In this document: positions 16,875 to 24,816 of the stretch, piece by piece | Position numbering within the stretch: position 1 is the first letter of the stretch | Layout: each line of letters begins with the position of its first letter | Assembly (NCBI GenBank): GCA_009379825.1 | Contig: WHTA01000004.1 | Span: forward strand, 1-64,000 | Origin: Streptosporangiales bacterium | GTDB lineage: Bacteria > Actinomycetota > Actinomycetes > Streptosporangiales > WHST01 | DNA: 64,000 nucleotides | Reading direction: 5' to 3' | Notes under the pieces: model-generated | Told to the model about the DNA's origin: nothing | Seen by the model: only the letters and a program-made list of their open reading frames with translations | The model's database searches: none | Translations under genes and position numbers: made by a program

Positions 16875-16898
16875 ACCGTGGCCGCACTAGGCCACGGT
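16875..16898. terminator. Second hairpin of the convergent terminator pair
   Basis: ACCGTGGCC at 16875-16883 pairs exactly with 16890-16898 around a six-base loop. It lies 9 bases after the first hairpin and 5 bases beyond the stop of the reverse-strand gene, so it is probably the main terminator for that gene. Confidence 0.7.
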
Positions 16899-16903
16899 GA
16901 TTA

Positions 16904-17512
16904 TCAGCCGAGGCCCTTGGCCTGCGCGCCGCTGGCCAGCATGGCCCGGAGCGTGACCGGGCCGACGATGCCGTCCACGCCGATCTCCTTGCGCTCCTGG
17001 AAGCGCTCCACGGCGTCCTCGGTGCCCGCGCCGTAGATGCCGTCGACGGTGAGTTCCTCGCCGCCCAGGACGTTCAGCGAGTGCTGGATGCCGCGGACGA
17101 TGTCCTTGCGCCCGTCACCGGCCTTCACCTCGCCGACGTCGTTACGCAGCTCGTTCCACACCTCGGCGTCGATGGTGCCGTCCTCGGGCAGGTTCTTCGC
17201 CGCCTCGTACCTCTTGACGGCCTCGGTGAGCTCGGGGCCGAAGTCGGCGCCCTCGTAGGTCTCCGGGTCACACCCCTGGTGGTAGTCGAAGTAGTCGAGG
17301 AAGCAGGCCGCAGCCGCGACCCGGTACCCGTGGTCGCCCTCTTCGAGCGTCACCCAGGGCGAACCCTCGACGATCCGTACCGTTCGCTTCGAGGTGTCCG
17401 TGCCATCGGCGTGCGCGGCCGTCATGCCGGGCCCGACGGCGAGCGCGAGGCCAGCGGTAAGCGCGGCACCGGTGGTGGCGACGGTCAATGCAATCCGGCG
17501 GACGTTCGTCAT
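16904..17512 (-). CDS. Secreted peptidoglycan-binding-domain protein
   Basis: A 202-residue protein with a Sec signal peptide (about 1-35, MTNVRRIALTVATTG then hydrophobic, cleavage near AAHA-DG). Two peptidoglycan-binding type 1 repeats follow: residues 55-120 (ACFLDYFDYHQGCDPETYEG, FGPELTEAVKRYE, DGTIDAEVW) and 135-195 (GIQHSLNVLGG, VDGIYGAGTEDAVERFQ, GVDGIVGPVTLRAML). No catalytic domain is attached, so it probably binds the wall only or inhibits a hydrolase. Two Cys in the first repeat may form a disulfide. The region upstream to the LigD-type gene (17513-17708) is unusually AT-rich for this window and should hold divergent promoters. Confidence 0.8.
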   Translation of the reverse strand: MTNVRRIALTVATTGAALTAGLALAVGPGMTAAHADGTDTSKRTVRIVEGSPWVTLEEGDHGYRVAAAACFLDYFDYHQGCDPETYEGADFGPELTEAVKRYEAAKNLPEDGTIDAEVWNELRNDVGEVKAGDGRKDIVRGIQHSLNVLGGEELTVDGIYGAGTEDAVERFQERKEIGVDGIVGPVTLRAMLASGAQAKGLG

Positions 17513-17708
17513 TTCTTATCCCCCATCGGGTTTCGTGTGAGCTTTACCCAAAACGACGACAGTCCCCTGGCAATGGTTTACGAAGCCGCAGAAAAAATTT
17601 ATGCGGCCAGCCCGGCAACGAAATGGGCCTCTTTATCTGCGCGCGGACGCATAACTCTCGGCGTCGGTTTACCCCGCCTACGCAGCGTCACCGGCCTATC
17701 GTGTGGGC

Positions 17709-18392
17709 ATGGCGAAGGGGCAGATCGTGGAGGCAGCCGGTCGACAGGTGACCGTGACCAATCCGGACAAGGTGATCTTTCCGGATCGCGGTCACACGAA
17801 GCTCGACCTGGTCCGCTATTACCTCGCGGTCGCGGACGGCGCCCTACGCGGCGTGGCGGGCCGCCCGATGGTGTTGAAGCGGTTCGTGAAGGGCATCACC
17901 GAGGAGGCCTTCTTCCAGAAGCGCGCGCCGGCGAACCGTCCTGACTGGGTGGACGTGGCGGAGCTGCGGTACGCGTCCGGGCGGTCGGCCGAGGAGGCGG
18001 TCATCGGCGACGCGGCCGGGTTGGCCTGGGCGGTGAACCTGGGGTGCGTCGACCTCAACCCGCACCCGGTGCTCGCCAGCGACCTGGAGCACCCCGACGA
18101 GCTGCGCATCGACCTGGATCCGGTGCCCGGGGTGGACTGGCGGCAGATCGTCGAGGTCGCGATGGTCGTCCGGGAGGTGCTGGCCGACCACGGGCTGACC
18201 GGCTGGCCGAAGACGTCCGGGTCGCGCGGGTTCCACATCTACGCGCGCATCCACCCGCGGTGGACGTTCAAGGACGTACGTCCGGCCGCCGAGACGGTCG
18301 CGCGCGAGGTGGAGAACCGTGCGCCTGACCTCGCCACCAGCAAGTGGTGGAAGGAACAACGCTCTAGGGGGTACTCTACGGGGTATGAGTGA
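17709..18392 (+). pseudogene. 5' half of a LigD-type polymerase gene, interrupted by the mobile element
   Basis: The first 215 residues are the N-terminal part of a LigD polymerase domain (archaeo-eukaryotic primase fold; NHEJ gap filling or stand-alone PolD). Visible are VTNPDKVIFP, the metal-binding DLD in ELRIDLDP and the SGSRGFHIY motif. The reading frame reaches SKWWKE at 18339-18356, then leaves the family and stops at 18392 inside the element. The right half resumes at 24913 with WWKEERQGVFVDF in the same phase. The truncated product lacks the rest of the fold and the conserved block expected to supply the third metal-binding Asp, so it should be inactive. ATG 17709 is preferred over GTG 17703. 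Confidence 0.9.
18344..18355 (+). repeat. attL core (left copy of the 12-bp direct repeat)
   Basis: GTGGTGGAAGGA, identical to 24912-24923. Host flank on the left has CCACCA-gcaag-TGGTGG, an inverted pair centred at 18342, which fits a dyad-symmetric attB. In the reconstructed attP the arms AGAGC (24891-24895) and GCTCT (18361-18365) are symmetric about the first base of the core, so the exchange dinucleotide is probably GT at 18344-18345. Confidence 0.75.
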
Positions 18393-19833
18393 GAACGCAA
18401 CCCCCCTCCGGGCCGCCGTCTACGGACGCGAGTCCGCCGCCAACACCAAGTCCATCAGCGACCAGGTGGCTATCGGGCTCGCCGAAATCACCGACCACGG
18501 GTGGACGCACGCCGGCAGCTACGACGACGGGTCGAGCGCGTCCAGGTTCGCCAGGAAGACCCGCGCCGACTGGCAGCGGCTACTCGACGATCTCGCCGCC
18601 GACGCGTTCGACGTGCTCGTGCTCTGGGAAACGACCCGTGGCAGCCGCGAACCGATCGGCTGGTTCACCCTCCTCAATCAGTGCCGTGACCAGGGCATAC
18701 GAATCCATGTCGTCTCCGACGACCGCACCTACGACCCTCGCCGCGCCCGTGATTACAAGGATCTCGCGTCCGCCGGGGTCGACGGGGCATACGAGTCCGA
18801 CCGGACCAGTGAACGCGTCACGAAGGGTGTTCACAGTGCCGCCGCGGCCGGCCGCCCGCCGATGGGGGTTCCGCCGTACGGGTACACCCGCAGCCGGTGG
18901 CAGGAACGCGACGAGACGACCGGCAGACTCGTCTCCGTCGTCGAGCAACGCCCCGACCCCGACACGGCACCGATCGTCGCCGACATCATCGCCAAGGTGG
19001 CCGAGTCGCGACCGCTGGCCGCGATCGCACGCGACCTCAACAAGCGGGGCGTGCCCGCGCCCGGTCGAGCTGACGAGTGGACCCGGCAGCGGATTCTCGA
19101 CCTCGCACGCAACCCCGCGTATGTCGGTCTTCGGGTGCACCGCCGGCAGGGCCGCAACGGCGACCGGAAGCGTCCACAGACGTTCCCCGGCGGCTGGGAA
19201 CGGCTCGTCGCTGAGGAGACGTTCTACGCCGCGCAGCGGGTGCTGGACGTGCCGAAACGGACGACGACGCGACCCGGCAGCCAGCGGCACCTGCTGTCGC
19301 ACCTGGCGGCGTGTTGGCGGGGTCACCCGCTGCGGGTGCGGAAGGGCTCGCACTACGTGTGCCAGGCCGGTTGCGTGCAGGTGCAGGTTGCCGGGCTCGA
19401 CGAGCTGGTCGAGGCCGCCGTGGTCGAGGCGCTCGCCGACCCGGCCGTCTACGGCAGGCTGCGGCAGGCGGGGCAACAGTCGGATCAGGACGTGCGTGCG
19501 GCCCGCGATGAGGCGGCGCGGCTGCGGGACCGGCTCGCCGACTACCGGCAGCGCGCCCGGCGCGGCGACGTCGACCCCGACGATTTCGCGGAGATCGCCG
19601 ACGGGCTGCGGTCGGACATCGCCCGCGCCGACCAGGCGGGCGACCGGGCAGGGCTGCCACCCGCGGTGCGCCCGTTCGTCGAGCCCGGCGCGGACGTCGA
19701 GGCGCGATGGGAGGATGCCACGGTGCAGGGCAAACGCGACGTGATCCGGGCACTGTGCGCCGTGACCGTCCGCCCGGCCAGACGCAATTCGAGGATGCCG
19801 CTCGACCAGCGTGTCGACATCGAACCACGCTAG
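18385..19833 (+). CDS. int: Large serine integrase
   Basis: A 482-residue large serine recombinase. The N-terminal resolvase domain has YGRES with the nucleophilic Ser17, KSISDQ, and ALWETTRGSR-like DVLVLWETTRGSRE. The recombinase domain (about 165-260) has RPPMGVPPYGYTRS and ARDLNKRGVPAPG. A zinc-ribbon-like part (about 300-330, ACWRGHPLRVRKG, YVCQAGC) is followed by a helical coiled region (365-410), which in this family controls directionality. The ATG at 18385 is only 30 bases from the attL core, so the gene's promoter overlaps the attachment site and changes when the element is excised. No separate excisionase is recognised. Catalyses attP x attB integration without host factors. Confidence 0.92.
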   Translation: MSENATPLRAAVYGRESAANTKSISDQVAIGLAEITDHGWTHAGSYDDGSSASRFARKTRADWQRLLDDLAADAFDVLVLWETTRGSREPIGWFTLLNQCRDQGIRIHVVSDDRTYDPRRARDYKDLASAGVDGAYESDRTSERVTKGVHSAAAAGRPPMGVPPYGYTRSRWQERDETTGRLVSVVEQRPDPDTAPIVADIIAKVAESRPLAAIARDLNKRGVPAPGRADEWTRQRILDLARNPAYVGLRVHRRQGRNGDRKRPQTFPGGWERLVAEETFYAAQRVLDVPKRTTTRPGSQRHLLSHLAACWRGHPLRVRKGSHYVCQAGCVQVQVAGLDELVEAAVVEALADPAVYGRLRQAGQQSDQDVRAARDEAARLRDRLADYRQRARRGDVDPDDFAEIADGLRSDIARADQAGDRAGLPPAVRPFVEPGADVEARWEDATVQGKRDVIRALCAVTVRPARRNSRMPLDQRVDIEPR

Positions 19834-20022
19834 AAGCGCGCTAGACTGGCGGGTGGCTGGCAACAGCCGTGCCCCTGGCCGCCGCGTGGAGCGCGGAAAA
19901 ATCGGGACGGGCAAACCCGAGGGCACTCGGCCTCAGCAGGAGACGCCGCCGGTGGAGCGCGATCCACCCCCGCGACGGACGACCCTAGGCGTCGCACAGC
20001 ACTTCACTTCTGGAGCTGTGCT

Positions 20023-20253
20023 ATGCCCTACTCCGAAACCGGACTACTCGCCGACCCCGAGTTCCGCACCGAACGCGCCCGTAAGGCTGCCGTGGCATCA
20101 AACGGCGCGAAGGGCGTCATCACCCGTTTCCTCGGCAAACTGCCCGAACTCACCGACGAACAGATCGAAACCGTTCGCCGCGCACTGCCACCCGTCGACC
20201 GCAACACCGCCGACCACCAGGGCGGGGGGTCGAACGATGCAGCGGCCGCCTGA
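20023..20253 (+). CDS. Small hypothetical element protein
   Basis: A 76-residue protein beginning MPYSETGLLADPEFRTERAR. The first part is polar and helical, followed by VITRFLGKLPELTDEQIETVRRALP. It resembles small regulatory or DNA-binding proteins found just before primase genes in actinobacterial satellites, but I cannot name a family. A recombination directionality factor is one possibility. The 190 bases between the integrase stop and this gene include TAGACT at 19841-19846 and probably hold its promoter. It overlaps the next gene by 17 bases. Confidence 0.6.
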   Translation: MPYSETGLLADPEFRTERARKAAVASNGAKGVITRFLGKLPELTDEQIETVRRALPPVDRNTADHQGGGSNDAAAA

Positions 20254-20491
20254 CAAGGGAGAGGGCCGGCCCCCACAGAGACCGGCCCACCAGCTGAGAA
20301 GCGACAGCGACGAAGCTCCTGTGAGCATCGTACCTGCCTTCACCATCGCCAGCGTCAACGGCGCGCGACGCACCCGGCAACTGACCATTGCCGCCATGTT
20401 GCTCGCCGAGGGCACCATCCCCGAACCCGCCTGGGTCCGCGTGCAGCTCCTCGACCTGCGCGACCTGCTCGAGGCGCAGGAGGTGGCGTGA
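20237..20491 (+). CDS. Small hypothetical element protein
   Basis: An 84-residue protein from ATG 20237. The first 30 residues are polar and Pro/Gln-rich. The rest looks folded: IVPAFTIASVNGARRTRQL, TIAAMLLAEGTIPEPAWVRVQLLDLRDLL. It overlaps the upstream gene by 17 bases and the primase-helicase gene by one base (TGATG), which suggests translational coupling. No family recognised. Confidence 0.6.
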   Translation: MQRPPDKGEGRPPQRPAHQLRSDSDEAPVSIVPAFTIASVNGARRTRQLTIAAMLLAEGTIPEPAWVRVQLLDLRDLLEAQEVA

Positions 20492-22398
20492 TGGGCGCGG
20501 TACAGACCATCCTCGCCGCGCTCGAACACACAGGCGGGAAGGTCATCACCAACGGCACCGGACATAAGGCCCAGTGCCCCGCCCACGACGACCGCAACCC
20601 CAGCCTGTCGGTCCGCGGGATCGAGGGGCAGGCGTTGCTGCACTGCCACGCCGGTTGTGACTGGCGTGATGTCCTTGACGCGCTCGCCCTCACCCCGGCG
20701 GACCTGTTCGACGACCAGGCCGGTGCCCGCTACGGCTATGACGACGGCCGGATCGTGCACCGCACCCCCGCCAAAGCATTCCGGCAATCAGGGAACACCC
20801 ATGGCGACGCACAGCTGTACCGGCGGTCCCGAGTCGACGACGCGGTGAAGGCCGGACAGACCGTCTACCTCGTCGAGGGTGAGAAAGACGTCCACGCACT
20901 CGAGGCCATCGGCGCGGTCGCGACCACCGCGCCGATGGGCGCGACCAACTGGACGAAAGTCGACCCGTCCCCACTGGCCGGCGCCCACCTCGCCGTCGTA
21001 CCCGACCGAGATCCGGCCGGTGAGAAGTGGCTCCACGACGTGCTCGACAGCGTCGACGGCAAGGCCGCGTCGGTGTCGGTCTTCACCCCGAAGACAGGCA
21101 AGGACGCCGCCGACCACGTCGCCGCGGGCCACGGCCTCAACGACCTCACACCGATCCCGACGCCGACCGAGGTCAGTACGCGTCAGGTTCGGCTCACCCC
21201 CGCCTCGACGATCAAGCCTCGACCCGTCCGGTGGCTGTGGGCCGATCGGCTCCCCGCAGGAGAGGTGTGCCTCACTCCCGGCCGCGGCGGCGTCGGGAAG
21301 TCCACCTTCCACGCCTGGGTGATCGCGCACCTGACACGAGGCACCCTTCCCGGCGTGCACCAGGGCGAACCAAGGGCGTGCATCATCGCCGCCGTCGAGG
21401 ACTCCTGGCAGCGCACCATCGTCCCCAGGCTGATCGCCGCCGGTGCCGACCTCGAGCTCGCCTACAGGGCCGACGTCGTCACCGACGAAGGCGCCGAACT
21501 GTCCCTCACCCTCCCCGCCGACTGCGACGCGCTCGCCGGCGAGGTCGACCGGGTCGGCGCCGTTCTGTTGTCCCTCGACCCCCTCATGTCCACCATCAAC
21601 GGCAGCCTGGACACACACAAGGACCGTGACGTCCGACAGGCCCTCGAACCGCTCGCCCGGCTCGCCGACCAGGCCGGGATTACGGTGCTCGGCAACGCGC
21701 ACTTCAACAAGTCCAGCGGGTCGGACCCGATGAACGCGATCATGGGCTCTGCCGCGTTCGGGAACGTCGTCCGCGCCGCCCTCGGGTTCGCCGCCGACAC
21801 CGACACCGACGACGGCGGGTGCGTCATCTCCCAGGTGAAGAACAACCTCGGCAAGCTCGACCTCCCATCCCTGCGGTATCGGATCGACGCGGCCGTCCTG
21901 CCCACCGACGAGGGACCCGCCGAGGTCGGGCGGCTCGTCATGCTCGGCGAGTCTGACCGGTCGGTCGCCGACATCATGCGCGACCGCGGTGACCAGGGCG
22001 ACAGGTCCGAGCGAGACGAGGCCGCCGCATGGCTCGTCGACTACCTCGCCGAGCAAGGTGGACAGGCCAAAGCGGGCGAGACGATCAAGGCCGCTGCCGG
22101 GCACGGCATCGCCAAGACGACGCTGACGCGAGCCCGGGAACGCGCCGGAGTCATCAGCATGAAGGACGGCATGTCTGGCGGCTGGGTCTGGTCTCTCGGT
22201 CCCCGAAGAATCCACGAAGGGACCGAAGAGACCAGTTCCGAGACGGTGGATTCTTCGGTCCCTTCGGTGGATTCTTCGGGCGACCTCGACGTCCCCCAAG
22301 GGATCTGCCAGGTCTGCCGTGAGCCGCTCGACCCCGTCCTCGCCGGCCTCGGCGACACCACCCATCCGGGCTGCACACCAGAAAGGACGGCCGCGTGA
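20491..22398 (+). CDS. Primase-helicase (CHC2 zinc finger, toprim, RecA-like ATPase)
   Basis: A 635-residue protein. Residues 20-75 hold a CHC2-type zinc finger (QCPAHDDRNPSLSV, LLHCHAGCDW). Residues 120-190 are a toprim domain (VYLVEGEKD; DxD in VVPDRDPAG). Residues 250-460 are a RepA/AAA_25-type ATPase with Walker A PGRGGVGKST (about 263-272) and Walker B VLLSLDPLMS. The C-terminus has a helical domain and a CxxC...C zinc-like tail (ICQVCREPLDP, HPGC). It would prime and unwind element DNA. ATG 20491 follows AGGAGGT; GTG 20488 is an alternative. Such a gene suggests the excised form replicates. Confidence 0.88.
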   Translation: MGAVQTILAALEHTGGKVITNGTGHKAQCPAHDDRNPSLSVRGIEGQALLHCHAGCDWRDVLDALALTPADLFDDQAGARYGYDDGRIVHRTPAKAFRQSGNTHGDAQLYRRSRVDDAVKAGQTVYLVEGEKDVHALEAIGAVATTAPMGATNWTKVDPSPLAGAHLAVVPDRDPAGEKWLHDVLDSVDGKAASVSVFTPKTGKDAADHVAAGHGLNDLTPIPTPTEVSTRQVRLTPASTIKPRPVRWLWADRLPAGEVCLTPGRGGVGKSTFHAWVIAHLTRGTLPGVHQGEPRACIIAAVEDSWQRTIVPRLIAAGADLELAYRADVVTDEGAELSLTLPADCDALAGEVDRVGAVLLSLDPLMSTINGSLDTHKDRDVRQALEPLARLADQAGITVLGNAHFNKSSGSDPMNAIMGSAAFGNVVRAALGFAADTDTDDGGCVISQVKNNLGKLDLPSLRYRIDAAVLPTDEGPAEVGRLVMLGESDRSVADIMRDRGDQGDRSERDEAAAWLVDYLAEQGGQAKAGETIKAAAGHGIAKTTLTRARERAGVISMKDGMSGGWVWSLGPRRIHEGTEETSSETVDSSVPSVDSSGDLDVPQGICQVCREPLDPVLAGLGDTTHPGCTPERTAA

Positions 22399-22583
22399 CC
22401 ATCGCCATCCTGACCGGCTTCGCCATCGGTGTCATCGCGACCGCCACCGTCATCTCGACGGTCGAGCTAGACGACCTGCTGCACGGCACACGGATCGCCG
22501 CACAGCCACCCCCCAGCCCCATCACCCCAACAGCAACCCGCACGCGCCCAGCTCGCTCCTGCGGCCTCCCAGAGGGGTGGTGA
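22395..22583 (+). CDS. Small membrane protein of the element
   Basis: A 62-residue protein from GTG 22395, overlapping the primase gene by GTGA. One membrane segment (MTIAILTGFAIGVIATATVI) is followed by a Pro/Thr-rich tail. Coupled translation favours a real gene. Role unknown; small membrane proteins in satellites can serve in superinfection exclusion, but nothing here shows that. Confidence 0.55.
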   Translation: MTIAILTGFAIGVIATATVISTVELDDLLHGTRIAAQPPPSPITPTATRTRPARSCGLPEGW

Positions 22584-22586
22584 CGC

Positions 22587-22880
22587 ATGACTGACCCGCG
22601 CAGAACCTGGGCATGGCGCAAGCTCGCCGCGCAAGTAGTAGCCGAAGAGCCCACCTGCTGGCTACAGCTCGACGGCTGCACTCGGCTGTCCACCACAGGC
22701 GACCACATCTACAGCGTGGCCACCCATCCACACCTAGCGCTCACACGCAGCAACATCCGTGGCGCCTGCGCGTCCTGCAACCGGGTACGTGGCGCCTACC
22801 CCGTAGGCGCCACACACCAGCCCGACGGCAGCCAAGGCCAACACCCTGGCGCGCTGCGGTTCTTCGAGAGCAGCACCTAG
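22587..22880 (+). CDS. HNH endonuclease
   Basis: A 97-residue HNH nuclease. Metal and zinc residues are visible as CWLQLDGC near the N-terminus, the catalytic TTGDHIYSV, and TRSNIRGACASCNRVRG at the end. Phage-encoded HNH proteins commonly sit beside the terminase and help DNA packaging; others nick DNA for replication or homing. In this element there is no terminase, so the role is open. It starts 3 bases after the membrane-protein gene. Confidence 0.85.
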   Translation: MTDPRRTWAWRKLAAQVVAEEPTCWLQLDGCTRLSTTGDHIYSVATHPHLALTRSNIRGACASCNRVRGAYPVGATHQPDGSQGQHPGALRFFESST

Positions 22881-22936
22881 TGGGCACTCAACGGCAAGCC
22901 TGTGACCTGCGGTTTCTTTTGAGCCGCCAACTAGCC

Positions 22937-22950
22937 ACGACACGTGTCGT
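22937..22950. promoter_or_regulatory. 14-bp perfect palindrome, candidate operator
   Basis: ACGACACGTGTCGT is a perfect palindrome. The overlapping GTGTCG-TGCC-CGACAC (22944-22959) makes an alternative 6-bp stem, and GTTTTTCG follows at 22969. The region separates the replication block from the right-hand genes, so it may combine a terminator and an operator. Confidence 0.45.
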
Positions 22951-22980
22951 GCCCGACACACTCAGGCCGTTTTTCGTTAC

Positions 22981-23047
22981 CCACCAACCCGGTCGGGTTT
23001 GGGGGGATGTACCGCAAACCCCACCAGCCTGGTCGGGTTTGGGGGGA
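22981..23047 (+). repeat. Two 27-bp near-identical direct repeats
   Basis: Copies at 22981-23007 and 23021-23047 differ at two positions and share GGTCGGGTTTGGGGGGA. The 40-bp period equals about four helical turns, so a bound protein would contact the same face twice. They lie just upstream of the coiled-coil gene. Candidate replication iterons or operators. Confidence 0.7.
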
Positions 23048-23070
23048 CGACAGAGAGAGGGGAGCAAGAG

Positions 23071-23487
23071 GTGAAGCAACTCAAGGAGCTGGCGGCCGAG
23101 CTTGGTAGGCAGCCGGGTGAGTTCGCTGAGGAGCTGGTGGCCCGCGGGATGAGTGTCGTCGTGCCTGGCCACACCGTTGAACAGCTGCGGATTGAGCGCG
23201 CGAAGGTGCGGGAAGCCGAGGAGCGGGAGCGGGCCGAGCGGGAACGGGCCGCGCGGGAGCATCGGGAGGCCCGCGCCAGGGCACAGAAGATTCGGCAGGC
23301 CAAGACTGACGTCGAGGATTGCGAGGCGTCGTACTGGCATGAGAAGCACTTGAGCGAGTCCGCGGCGTTCGGGACGCAGCGGGAGGCCGCCAGGGAGGCG
23401 ATGCGGCACTGGGAGGCCGAGTATGTGGCCGCTAAGCGTCGTCTCGCGGAGCTGACCACGACGAAGGAAGAGGAGGCAGTGGCGTGA
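23071..23487 (+). CDS. Coiled-coil protein of the element
   Basis: A 138-residue protein from GTG 23071, which follows GGGAGCAAGAG. Residues 1-35 look like a small folded head (LKELAAELGRQPGEFAEELVA, reminiscent of translation-initiation-factor-type N-terminal helices). Residues 45-130 are a long charged coiled coil rich in Arg, Glu and Ala. The frame is open upstream to 22999 through the direct repeats, which is unlikely to be coding. It overlaps the next gene by GTGA. Function unknown; could be scaffold-like. Confidence 0.6.
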   Translation: MKQLKELAAELGRQPGEFAEELVARGMSVVVPGHTVEQLRIERAKVREAEERERAERERAAREHREARARAQKIRQAKTDVEDCEASYWHEKHLSESAAFGTQREAAREAMRHWEAEYVAAKRRLAELTTTKEEEAVA

Positions 23488-23741
23488 CGGAGCAGGAGCA
23501 GTACAACGAGGTGTTCGCCCGGCTGCGCGAGGCCGACCGGGCGCTGCTGCGCGATCACCCGCACCTCGCCGCATTCGTCGACGACGGCGAGGACGATCTG
23601 AGGGCTGCGGTCGAGCGGTGGCGTCGAGCCCAAGAGGAAGCGGAGCGGGTACTCGCCGAGCGGGGGCAGGCCGTCCGCGCGCGGATGGTCTCCAGTGAGA
23701 ACCGGAAGACCACGGCCCTAGCGGGGGGTGATGGCCCGTGA
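23484..23741 (+). CDS. Small hypothetical protein of the element
   Basis: An 85-residue helical, charged protein (YNEVFARLREADRALLRDHP, DDLRAAVERWRRAQEEAERV). It starts with GTG overlapping the coiled-coil gene and ends overlapping the prohead protease gene, each by four bases, so the three genes form one translation unit. No family recognised. Confidence 0.6.
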   Translation: MTEQEQYNEVFARLREADRALLRDHPHLAAFVDDGEDDLRAAVERWRRAQEEAERVLAERGQAVRARMVSSENRKTTALAGGDGP

Positions 23742-24310
23742 CGACGCCACAGATGGAGGACATCGGCGTGGTGTGGAGAGGTGTCGCGGTCCCGTTCGGT
23801 GAGGGCGCCCGGGTCCGCGAGCCCAGCGGCGAGATCGTCGAAGAGTACTTCGATGAGCTGTCCATCGCGATCAGTGGGCGCCCGAGGGGCATCCCGCTGC
23901 TGCTCGGTCATGATCACCGAGCTGCGCCGGCGGGGACCGTGGACACGAGCGAGATCGTGCCGGGCGTGGGACTGGTCGCCGAGGGCCGGTTGGTCGGTGC
24001 CCCCGCCGAGATCGAGGGATGGCGGGCTCGCTGGCAGGCCGACCTGATGACGCGACTGAGCATCGGCTTTTCCCATCGTGGCCGACAGGAGTGGCGCCGG
24101 CCGAGACGGCCAGGTGACCCGCCGCGGGTGATCCGAAGAGGCGTGTCCGTCGCCGAGGTCTCGCTTGTCACCTGGCCCGCATATCGGAGTGCGCGGGTGG
24201 AGAGTCTGCGGCAGCGCACCGCGCGGTCCGAGAAGTCGCAGGCGTTCATGGAGGAGGCGGCCGCGGAGTGCGCCGCGGTGGACGCGAGGCTGGCGGCACG
24301 CCGCAAGTAG
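23738..24310 (+). CDS. HK97-family prohead protease
   Basis: A 190-residue protein with the features of HK97 gp4-type (U35) proteases: the His in LLLGHDHRAAPAG, the Ser in TRLSIGFSHRG, and the closing VSVAEVSLVTWPAYRSARV. In phages it cleaves scaffold and capsid delta-domains inside the prohead and is encoded directly upstream of the major capsid gene. Here no capsid gene follows; the gene ends at a hairpin. It may act on a helper phage's capsid to redirect assembly, or be a leftover from a larger ancestor. Starts with GTG in an overlapping GTGA. Confidence 0.85.
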   Translation: MTTPQMEDIGVVWRGVAVPFGEGARVREPSGEIVEEYFDELSIAISGRPRGIPLLLGHDHRAAPAGTVDTSEIVPGVGLVAEGRLVGAPAEIEGWRARWQADLMTRLSIGFSHRGRQEWRRPRRPGDPPRVIRRGVSVAEVSLVTWPAYRSARVESLRQRTARSEKSQAFMEEAAAECAAVDARLAARRK

Positions 24311-24319
24311 ACTGAACAT

Positions 24320-24355
24320 CGGCCCCCCGCGGTCTCGCCGGCACGCGGGGGGCCG
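24320..24355. terminator. 11-bp stem hairpin between convergent genes
   Basis: CGGCCCCCCGC at 24320-24330 pairs exactly with 24345-24355 around a 14-base loop. It lies 10 bases after the prohead protease stop and 15 before the end of the reverse-strand gene, so it can terminate both. Confidence 0.8.
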
Positions 24356-24370
24356 CTTCCGTGTCGGCGG

Positions 24371-24607
24371 CTACTCGACGCCGAGCGCCCCCAGTACTTC
24401 GGTGGCTCGCTGGCGTCGCTCGGCGAGGAGCTGCCGTTCGTCGTCGATGACGGCGAGCACCCGGCCAAGGACGTGGTGCATCTTGGCGTGTTCGTTGCGC
24501 AGCGTCTCCGGTGTCTTGCCGTACAGCCGCGGGTCGATCTCGGCGTGCAGCTCCCGGGCGGTCGCGATGGTGGCATCGCGGTGAAGCTGGTTCAGGTCGG
24601 TGGTCAC
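24371..24607 (-). CDS. Small helical protein at the right end of the element
   Basis: A 78-residue protein from GTG 24607, overlapping its upstream neighbour by GTGA. Highly helical, with HRDATIATARELHAEIDPRL and HHVLGRVLAVIDDERQLLAE. The coupling to a second small gene and the hairpin after its stop favour a real transcription unit running against the rest of the element. Could be a regulator; no family recognised. Confidence 0.6.
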   Translation of the reverse strand: MTTDLNQLHRDATIATARELHAEIDPRLYGKTPETLRNEHAKMHHVLGRVLAVIDDERQLLAERRQRATEVLGALGVE

Positions 24608-24816
24608 TGCGGGTCTCCGTCCAGCGGGTGTAGGACGCGTTCGACGGCGAAGATCGCGGCCTCTACGTCGGTGATCTTGCGTCGGGTGATCTCCCGCCGC
24701 AGCTCGTCGGGTTCGCGGCCGAGCGACAGGAGCAACTTACGCTTCGCCTGCCGTAGCTCGGTCAGGCCCCATTCGATGCGGCGCGCGTCGACGCCGGGAG
24801 GTAGGTTGCTGGGCAC
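24604..24816 (-). CDS. Small helical protein at the right end of the element
   Basis: A 70-residue product from GTG 24816 (MPSNLPPGVDARRIEWGL). It is helical and basic: ELRQAKRKLLLSLGREP, ITRRKITDVEAAIFAVERVL. The frame is open upstream to 24897, close to attR, but that part has no family-like character. First gene of the two-gene reverse unit. Transcription against the integrase end is typical of a lysogeny-control side, which is only an inference here. Confidence 0.55.
   Translation of the reverse strand: MPSNLPPGVDARRIEWGLTELRQAKRKLLLSLGREPDELRREITRRKITDVEAAIFAVERVLHPLDGDPQ

Noticed and set aside
23071-24310. Remains of a full tailed prophage
   Set aside because: No portal, large terminase, capsid, tail or lysin genes are present in the element, and its ends are precise att sites, so it is a compact satellite-type element and not a truncated long prophage.
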